Source: Parabacteroides sp. Marseille-P3160 (GTDB lineage Bacteria > Bacteroidota > Bacteroidia > Bacteroidales > Tannerellaceae). From it: 33,052 nucleotides of DNA. This document shows positions 27,684-33,052 of the stretch, piece after piece; the first letter of the stretch is position 1; each line of letters starts with the position of its first letter. Both the position numbers and the translations under genes were made by a program. The notes beneath the pieces were generated by a model, which did no database searches, was not told the origin of the DNA, and saw only the letters and a list, made by a program, of their open reading frames with translations. The DNA is taken from positions 1,921,947 to 1,954,998 of the forward strand of contig NZ_LT799418.1 of the NCBI RefSeq assembly GCF_900162725.1, read 5' to 3'.

Positions 27684-27725
27684 TAGTAAACAGTAATAAT
27701 AGGAATCAGCCTTAGCTTATTAGTT

Positions 27726-28535
27726 ATGGAAAAAGGGATATGGAAAGAAATAGAAAAACTAAACCGGGAATTTAATAAGCTTGGTATTGATCAATCGGTA
27801 GACTATGAAAAGTACTACCTCTACTCGCTTATTGCCCATTCCACGGCTATCGAAGGCTCTACTTTGACTGAGATGGAGACTCAACTTCTTTTTGATGAAG
27901 GCGTAACGGCTAAAGACAAGCCGCTCATTCATCATTTGATGAATGAGGACTTAAAAAAAACGTACGATTTTGCAATGGAAGAAGCGAAAAAGAAAGTGCC
28001 TATTACGCCACAGTTTTTGCAAGAACTGAATGCTATGCTTATGAGGAGCACAGGATCTGTACATCATACGATGGCGGGGTCGTTCGATTCTTCAAAAGGT
28101 GAATACCGCTTATGCGGCGTAACAGCGGGGACAGGAGGTTATTCTTATATGAACTACCTGAAGATTCCGGCTAAAACAGAAGAACTCTGTTCTATCATCC
28201 GTGAGAGATTAAAATCGGTTGCCTCATTTCATGAACAGTATGAGTTAAGTTTTAATGCACATCTTAATCTTGTTACTATCCATCCATGGGTAGATGGTAA
28301 TGGCAGAGTTTCCCGTCTGCTGATGAATTATCTGCAATTCTATCAGGGTTTATTTCCAGCCAAGATTTTTAAGGAAGATAGAGCTGAGTATATTCTTTCT
28401 TTACAACAAGCACAAGAAGAGGGAAATAACATTCCTTTTCTTGATTTTATGTCTATGCAGCTAAAGAAGTCTTTATCCTTAGAGATAGAAAAGTATGATC
28501 GCTTTCGTAAAAAAGGATTCCGTTTTATGTTTTGA
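27726..28535 (+). CDS. Fic-domain protein, class II (N-terminal inhibitory helix)
   Basis: A 269-residue cytoplasmic Fic protein. The catalytic motif HPWVDGNGRVSR (186-197, H186) is complete, so AMP (or another nucleotide) transfer to target hydroxyls is possible. An inhibitory motif of the (S/T)xxxE(G/N) type, STAIEG (S39, E43, G44), sits near the N-terminus, which makes it a class II, self-inhibited Fic. The flap region GEYRLCGVTAGTGGYSY lies between. The C-terminus lacks an obvious winged helix. No small antitoxin gene is adjacent, as expected for a class with built-in inhibition. It is an intact gene inside a patch of remnants and may be recently acquired. Target unknown. Confidence 0.92.
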   Translation: MEKGIWKEIEKLNREFNKLGIDQSVDYEKYYLYSLIAHSTAIEGSTLTEMETQLLFDEGVTAKDKPLIHHLMNEDLKKTYDFAMEEAKKKVPITPQFLQELNAMLMRSTGSVHHTMAGSFDSSKGEYRLCGVTAGTGGYSYMNYLKIPAKTEELCSIIRERLKSVASFHEQYELSFNAHLNLVTIHPWVDGNGRVSRLLMNYLQFYQGLFPAKIFKEDRAEYILSLQQAQEEGNNIPFLDFMSMQLKKSLSLEIEKYDRFRKKGFRFMF

Positions 28536-28605
28536 ATGGAAAGCTGGTTTATAACAAACGAACGTTTAGAAGGCCAGCAATGAACAACTGATTTCAATTA
28601 ATTTA

Positions 28606-28701
28606 ATGATCGTTTTTTTTTCGTCATTATCCCCGGAAGGTTTTGAAGAAAAGTTTCGATCCTGGATAAAAGAAATGGGGGAATTTTATTTGCCATTGTA
28701 A
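28606..28701 (+). pseudogene. Remnant of an ISAs1-family transposase
   Basis: A 31-codon frame includes FSSLSPEGFEEKFRSWIKEM and ends at TAA 28699-28701. It resembles the segment of ISAs1-family transposases that follows the HDTF motif and precedes the first catalytic region (pattern FxxLxPExFExxFxxW). Neither the flanking N-terminal part nor the catalytic residues are present in any frame I read. It is a short decayed piece, and the assignment rests on this one motif. Confidence 0.4.
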
Positions 28702-28838
28702 ACTGTTTTTTTTATTACAGACAATCTGTCTTTTGACGTATAAATGTAAGCCTTTTAGAATCAATGGAAAACAATAAACGAAGGGCTTTTAATACGCCTT
28801 TAATTTATTTTAATATTATAATGCGTTTTCCCTTTCAT

Positions 28839-28952
28839 CGTACTCGTTTTTTTATTTTACCATGGTGGGCCTGCAGACACACCAAGGTGAGCCTGGTGGC
28901 CCATCACGGTGAGCCACCAGGCCCACCATGATAAAATAATACATTGAGTACG
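28839..28952. repeat. 114-bp composite inverted repeat with GGTGGGCC/GGTGAGCC units
   Basis: The outer arms (28839-28873 and 28918-28952, 35 nt each) begin and end with CGTACTC/GAGTACG and share ATTTTA and CATGGTGGGCCTG (28861-28873 with 28918-28930). Inside, GCCTGGTGG (28891-28899) pairs with CCACCAGGC (28914-28922) around a 14-nt loop. The inner and outer stems compete for 28918-28922. The rest of the 543-nt gene-free stretch (28536-29078) contains the transposase remnant at 28606 and AT-rich sequence with nothing else recognisable. Confidence 0.75.
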
Positions 28953-29078
28953 TGAAAATACAGAATTGAATTCGCCGAATGATTCCAGTGGGAATATAAA
29001 TTACACATAAGCAATTTATTTACATGACTTTAATGAAGTCGAAGGAGGTTTTTCTGCAGTTCTTCTGTTCTTTTCTTC

Positions 29079-30083
29079 TTATGCACGTTTTTTCCCTAAG
29101 ACAAACGGCGTATATTTATTAATAAACCAGATGGGAATAATCATGCTGGCCATAGCGATGGCGCCGACGATCAGTTTCAATAGGTATTTCCCTTCAAAGA
29201 AATCGGCTGATACATTGTAATGCCACATAATCACTCTCATAATAATTGCAATGCTGTAAGTATGGAAAGCCAGTATCACAATTGTATTATTCGCCATATA
29301 CTCAATAATGTTTACCTTCCCGAAGAAATCCGATATCCATTTTACCAGAATAAACACAGGAAGTAAAATGAGGAAACTGCCGAACAATTCGACCAATACC
29401 GCCTGGAGGTGAGTCGGTTGGCCGATGAAAACGTAAGAAAGGAGAAGGTGAACGCCTAAAGAGACCAGGCCGATAAACAAGTGATTCCCTTTCTCCATAA
29501 ATTGGAAAATTTCTTTTCTGTATAAAGAAGCAATCCCGTAAAACGGCATATCCTTACATAGCATGTCCAACGAACAAGGGGTATCGACTAAATCGACAAA
29601 CAGGTTGACGAAGGGGAACAATAGTAAAATAAAAGTAGCCGGCAGGCGCTTCATCCGCCTAAAAACCAGATAAAAAGTGCATTGTATGGCAAATAGGCAA
29701 GGGATAAACCACAAAGGGAGGCAAATCAACCGGGGAACGCCCCTGAGATATTCCAATACCGGTTGATAAAAGGGAACGGCCAAGTACTCGGGTGTTCCCA
29801 TTGTTTTGCCGATGACCAGCCAGCACGCATAGAATAAGATAAAAAAGCAGAAATAGGGAAGGATAATTTGTTTGCTTCGGTGGGTAACGTATTGTCTGAA
29901 AGTCGGATATTTATCGGCTCGGAACAGCAAACCTGCAAGGAAAAAGAAGCAGGGCATCCTTAGTAAATGCAAGGAGGCTCCGCCTAATCCCTCCAACCGG
30001 GGTGCAGCATGGAAGTATACGACTAAGAATATACTTAAAAACTTAGCGTAATCGACCCAAACATAATGTTTCTGAGAAGCCAT
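29079..30083 (-). CDS. Acyltransferase-3 family membrane protein
   Basis: The 334-residue protein has about ten membrane helices and the family start YVWVDYAKFLSIFLVVYFHA, with the conserved histidine H25, then RMPCFFFLAGLLFRADKYPT. Such proteins (OafA/WecH/NodX-like) transfer acetyl or other acyl groups from the cytoplasm to surface sugars. Here the helices run to a C-terminal PIWFINKYTPFVLGKKRA without an SGNH domain, so it is the membrane-only type. It is a second acyl-transfer gene within 2 kb of the MBOAT operon but on the other strand and across the remnant patch, so a functional link is not shown. It is 34 nt after the META-like lipoprotein gene. Confidence 0.9.
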   Translation of the reverse strand: MASQKHYVWVDYAKFLSIFLVVYFHAAPRLEGLGGASLHLLRMPCFFFLAGLLFRADKYPTFRQYVTHRSKQIILPYFCFFILFYACWLVIGKTMGTPEYLAVPFYQPVLEYLRGVPRLICLPLWFIPCLFAIQCTFYLVFRRMKRLPATFILLLFPFVNLFVDLVDTPCSLDMLCKDMPFYGIASLYRKEIFQFMEKGNHLFIGLVSLGVHLLLSYVFIGQPTHLQAVLVELFGSFLILLPVFILVKWISDFFGKVNIIEYMANNTIVILAFHTYSIAIIMRVIMWHYNVSADFFEGKYLLKLIVGAIAMASMIIPIWFINKYTPFVLGKKRA

Positions 30084-30117
30084 TTTTTGCGGGTAATATA
30101 GACGGCAGTATTACGAA

Positions 30118-30555
30118 TCAGTGCTTCTCAAAGTACAAACAGCCTTTTTTATTATTGAAAAACAATTGCAACCCGTCGTCTTTTAAGGCGTATGAATCAA
30201 CAGCCCGGAACCCCTCCTCAAAAGGATCTCCTCCGATTATTCCTATCGTTGTCATGAAAGTATTAATAGATAGCCGGATATTTTCTTTATCCAATTCGTA
30301 TTTGCCGGCAATAGTGTTTGCCGCACCCTTTGTGAAAAATTGACTGCTGTCTGCAACAAACTTCAGAATATAGGAATCCGCCGCTTTTATGGGTGCAAAT
30401 GGAATAATCGTATCCGCTTCGATATCCATTATTTTCACACACTCCCAAGTCGTCCCTCTCAGAAGATTCACATTCTCTTCATTGTCATTATCATCGTCGC
30501 AACCGGTCGCAATGACGGCCAAACATAAAACCCAAAATAAATTCATTAATTTCAT
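30118..30555 (-). CDS. Small META-like lipoprotein
   Basis: A 145-residue lipoprotein with lipobox IATGC (acylated C19) followed by an acidic linker DDDNDNEE. The mature part has LLRGTTWECVKIMD, then AGKYELDKENIRLSI and YALKDDGLQLFFNNKKGCLYFE, the strand pattern of META/HslJ-type domains, but the family's central GCN motif is missing, so this is only a likeness. It is transcribed with the acyltransferase that follows. The 301-nt stretch before it (30556-30856) has no gene, hairpin or clear promoter that I can support. Confidence 0.65.
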   Translation of the reverse strand: MKLMNLFWVLCLAVIATGCDDDNDNEENVNLLRGTTWECVKIMDIEADTIIPFAPIKAADSYILKFVADSSQFFTKGAANTIAGKYELDKENIRLSINTFMTTIGIIGGDPFEEGFRAVDSYALKDDGLQLFFNNKKGCLYFEKH

Positions 30556-30856
30556 AATATTCCGTTTTAAAGTTGTTTATTATTCCTTGCTTGCATACCA
30601 TCTCCGGTAAGCCATAGGTAAAGCCGATATCGGATAAGATTGCATTTATAAAATAGAGATGCAAAAAGAGGTCGGAATGTTGCATGCAAAGAATTAATAA
30701 ATAGACTTCCACGGTTTGCTTTTATCAGATCCTGTGAGGAATGAAAATCCTACATTACAGTACACAATACAAAAAAGATTACCTATTTTCTCTATATAAG
30801 CAAAAGTCGGCGGAAGGGACGGCCTGTAGTGATGGCTTGTGGTTTGTTTTTTTCGA

Positions 30857-31786
30857 TTAGTCCATCATCAAGCTCATATAAGCTTTCTTTTGCGGATATT
30901 GCAATAAATACTGGGTGAGGGAAGGGGTATCCATCTGATGTAGCTGTGCGGGATCATCCAGCGGATGCCGTGCCGTCCATAAACGGATCATCCGCTCGCG
31001 GTCGATGATCCGGGCCATTCCGAAGGGAGTGGATTCTTCCGCCTTGGGCGGGACGCGGCAAATCGCCTTTTCCGCATGAAAAAGGATCGATGCTTTATGC
31101 AACAAGGCCTCCTTTGCTTCTTCCCCGTCATAGAAGATCTCCTGTACAAAGACTTCGCCTTCGATTGAAGGAAGCGCAAAAGCGGCGCCGCAGATCTTTC
31201 CGCCGAGACGGGCGACCAGTAGCCGTCCGTCGCTTGCCCGTAAATCGATCCGGTTGACTTTCCAATCTTCTTTCGTATGCAAAACATAACAAGGCCGCTG
31301 GCGTTGTTTCCGGTCCAGGTAAAAGTCTACTTCCTCCGTCTCTTCCGGCCCCTCGATCGTTACCTGAATCAGGGAATGGGAGGGAAGGGTCTCTCTGTCG
31401 AAACTCTCTATGGAAAAATCGAAACAAGTAGCATATCCGAACCGGTCATAGTAGTTGAACAGCCAGGACTCGGCGGGGATTATCACGGTCAGGGCAATGC
31501 CGCGGGTTTTCATCGTCTCGAATGATCTTTCCAGAAGTTCCGCCATGTGCCCTTTTCCTCTTTCCGGTTCTATTGTGCAGGCCCCGTAGATATAAGAAAC
31601 GGGAATCACTTCTCTTTCGAATGTCATCGGATAAGGAAGCATCTGCAGCGCCGAAACGATCCGGCCTTCTTTTTGGAGGGTTAAGGCGTTTTCCTCTTTG
31701 TATACACGATCGAAAAAAAGCCGGACGAATTCCGGCGGATCATTGAACACATTTTGCCATAGGTTGATGATCTGTTGCTTTCTCAT
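30857..31786 (-). CDS. GNAT-family N-acetyltransferase (Eis-like layout)
   Basis: A 309-residue cytoplasmic protein. The N-terminal half is a GNAT domain: INLWQNVFNDPPEFVRLFFD, the acetyl-CoA loop ERGKGHM (75-81), and AESWLFNYYDRFGY. The C-terminal half (about 150-309) contains a second GNAT-like part and ends with an Eis/sterol-carrier-like tail (PSLTQYLLQYPQKKAYMSLM). The acceptor is unknown. The start is supported by a strong Shine-Dalgarno (AAAGGAGA, six nt before the ATG) located inside the end of the DUF2156 gene, which it overlaps by 47 nt; the two are clearly co-expressed. Confidence 0.85.
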   Translation of the reverse strand: MRKQQIINLWQNVFNDPPEFVRLFFDRVYKEENALTLQKEGRIVSALQMLPYPMTFEREVIPVSYIYGACTIEPERGKGHMAELLERSFETMKTRGIALTVIIPAESWLFNYYDRFGYATCFDFSIESFDRETLPSHSLIQVTIEGPEETEEVDFYLDRKQRQRPCYVLHTKEDWKVNRIDLRASDGRLLVARLGGKICGAAFALPSIEGEVFVQEIFYDGEEAKEALLHKASILFHAEKAICRVPPKAEESTPFGMARIIDRERMIRLWTARHPLDDPAQLHQMDTPSLTQYLLQYPQKKAYMSLMMD

Positions 31787-32708
31787 CTGCTGTCTCCTTT
31801 AATTCATTATCCCGGCGTTTGACTACGGCGCTTTTCTCCAGTAAGATTGCCGGGTTATAGGATAGTTTGGCCTGCCGCAAGCCCGGAAGGCCTAAATCTT
31901 CTTCCCGGTTGACATAGATGTATTGTTCGGGGATACGGGATGCAAATTCCTGGTTGATGAGGCTGAAGACTCCGTCATAATTGATATCCGCTTTTTCCAC
32001 ATGTACGCCGAAAGTATTATGATTAATGGGAGAACCGAATGTAAAGGCCGCGATCTGTCCCTCTATGGCAATTGCTCCGCCCAGAATGCCTAACTCCTTG
32101 AAGTGTTGCAAGGCAAAAACGAGCGACCGGTTTTCGTGTTGCAGATCTTCCACATCTTCCTTCGTCCGGTTGGCGTGGTACCATTTGCTTTCCAACTCCA
32201 GGCACTGGGGGATAATCTCTTCGGTCAGCGGAATATATTCGTAGGGATAACGGTTCTTAAATTTATTGATATGGTTTCGTTTGGACTGGAACTTTTTACC
32301 TTTAAGGAAGGCCAGGTCCTCCCGCAGATAGATATAATCAAAATAATCGCGTTCCGGTATATAAATGAAATCTCCGGGAAGATACTTTTCCAATGTTTGC
32401 TTAGAGTCCGGTGTAACACCCAGGATGCAGAGCGGATGCCCGTTAGCATAAGAGTCCGCTTCCATCAGGTCGATCACTTTGGATAGGTTGCCGTTTCCTA
32501 CCGGAAACATGTAAGCGATGCGTCCTTTATCTTCTATCCAAAACCGGATCACCAGAAATCCGTCTACAATAGCGTATTCGCTATCATAAAAGAAACGCCA
32601 GCTACACATATTCGCAAAAGAAAAGTCACAGTTTTTATATTCGCTCGGGATCGTAAAAGACGTAATGATGTCCCTGTCCTTTACTTCGATCGGTTTAAAT
32701 GATAACAT
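31740..32708 (-). CDS. DUF2156 (phosphatidylglycerol lysyltransferase C-terminal-like) protein
   Basis: The 322-residue protein has no membrane helix and corresponds to the soluble catalytic half of MprF-like aminoacyltransferases, a double-GNAT fold: PSEYKNCDFSFANMCSWRFF, then KGKKFQSKRNHINKFKNRYP, LGGAIAIEGQIAAFTFGSPI and YVNREEDLGLPGLRQAKLSY. Stand-alone proteins of this type are common in Bacteroidota and their acceptor is not known. It is translated together with the GNAT protein encoded after it (47-nt overlap), so the pair may modify a shared or successive substrate. A Lys-rich C-terminus overlaps the next gene and may be dispensable. Confidence 0.88.
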   Translation of the reverse strand: MLSFKPIEVKDRDIITSFTIPSEYKNCDFSFANMCSWRFFYDSEYAIVDGFLVIRFWIEDKGRIAYMFPVGNGNLSKVIDLMEADSYANGHPLCILGVTPDSKQTLEKYLPGDFIYIPERDYFDYIYLREDLAFLKGKKFQSKRNHINKFKNRYPYEYIPLTEEIIPQCLELESKWYHANRTKEDVEDLQHENRSLVFALQHFKELGILGGAIAIEGQIAAFTFGSPINHNTFGVHVEKADINYDGVFSLINQEFASRIPEQYIYVNREEDLGLPGLRQAKLSYNPAILLEKSAVVKRRDNELKETADEKATDHQPMAKCVQ

Positions 32709-32772
32709 AAAAATATTTCTCTTTTATTATTGGGTTCATGCACCTATAAAACTAAATTTCGTCTTCTTTTGT

Positions 32773-33052
32773 TCAAAAAGGAAACAAAAAGGGTAATAGT
32801 AAGACCATAATCACACCCATAATGATTTGTAGCGGCAATCCGACTTTTATGTAATCCATGAATGTGTATTTACCGGCCGCCATCACCAAGGCGTTGGGCG
32901 GCGTGGAGAAAGGAGAAGCAAAACACATGCTGGCTCCTACGGCAACCGCCATCAGGAAGGCATAGGGACTGACATTTATCGATAGCGCCGCCTGCATGGC
33001 GATTGGAGCTACCAGTACGGCGGTAGCCGGATTGCTGATAAACATGGTCAGC
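32773..33052 (-). CDS. SLC13/DASS-type anion permease, C-terminal fragment (cut by window edge)
   Basis: The last 92 codons of a membrane transporter enter from the right edge and end at TGA 32773-32775. The fragment has ISNPATAVLVAPIAM, corresponding to the second SNT-type sodium/substrate motif (with Pro in place of Thr), then SPFSTPPNALVMAAGKYTFM, the conserved segment after it, and a final membrane helix IIMGVIMVLLLPFLFPF. Members move di- or tricarboxylates or sulfate with sodium. Whether TrkA-C domains occur earlier cannot be seen. It ends 64 nt before the DUF2156 start, in the same direction. Confidence 0.85.
   Translation of the reverse strand, partial: LTMFISNPATAVLVAPIAMQAALSINVSPYAFLMAVAVGASMCFASPFSTPPNALVMAAGKYTFMDYIKVGLPLQIIMGVIMVLLLPFLFPF

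Noticed and set aside
28861-28930. Possible CRISPR-like array in the GGTGGGCC repeats
   Set aside because: Units are short, alternate in orientation and have no regular spacers; there are no cas genes.
30491-30712. 73-residue ORF upstream of the META-like lipoprotein
   Set aside because: It overlaps the lipoprotein signal peptide in another frame, has no start signal and no homologue-like features.

Overview
The window looks like a piece of a Bacteroidales chromosome, probably Parabacteroides-like. Reasons: a SusC/SusD pair with its own ECF sigma factor and FecR-type anti-sigma factor; many short lipoproteins; several TAnnTTTG promoter boxes of the Bacteroidota type instead of E. coli-type -10 boxes; few Shine-Dalgarno sites; and mid-40s GC in core genes with AT-richer accessory patches. 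The genus is inference; no rRNA or tRNA is present to settle it.

Layout. 1-1397 (minus): first 26 codons of an ECF sigma factor cut by the window edge, then a secreted protein with a carboxypeptidase-like regulatory domain. 1662-4382: pyruvate phosphate dikinase with its own promoter box and a strong terminator. 4613-8624: a tight five-gene run (rfbC, rfbB, a small lipoprotein, a ComB-type 2-phosphosulfolactate phosphatase, a Gfo/Idh/MocA oxidoreductase) with two ATGA stop-start overlaps. 8666-11195 (minus): a GH125 alpha-mannosidase followed by a lone FecE-like ABC ATPase. 11642-13852: catalase-peroxidase KatG.

14123-22788 is a nutrient-uptake locus: ECF sigma factor, FecR anti-sigma factor, SusC-type transporter with an N-terminal STN signalling domain, SusD lipoprotein, a terminator, then a secreted FAD-dependent oxidoreductase. 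The STN/FecR/sigma trio implies that substrate binding at the outer membrane is signalled inward to switch on susCD. No glycoside hydrolase is in this locus.

22833-27197 is a three-gene operon with a good promoter: two tandem membrane-anchored SGNH-fold proteins and an MBOAT acyltransferase. It looks like an acyl (probably acetyl) transfer system acting on a periplasmic or surface glycan: the MBOAT protein would pass the acyl group across the membrane and the SGNH proteins would hand it to the polymer.

27198-29078 is a scarred accessory patch: a hairpin with repeated ends, a 42-codon 5' remnant of a PadR regulator that still carries a perfect 21-bp palindrome in its promoter, an intact class II Fic protein, a likely ISAs1-family transposase remnant, and a 114-bp composite inverted repeat. 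29079-33052 (all minus): acyltransferase-3 membrane protein, META-like lipoprotein, GNAT acetyltransferase overlapping a DUF2156 protein by 47 nt, and the C-terminus of an SLC13-type permease cut by the window edge.

The least ordinary parts are the paired-SGNH/MBOAT operon, the susCD locus whose only enzyme is an oxidoreductase, the broken PadR with preserved operator next to Fic, and the composite inverted repeat at 28839-28952.
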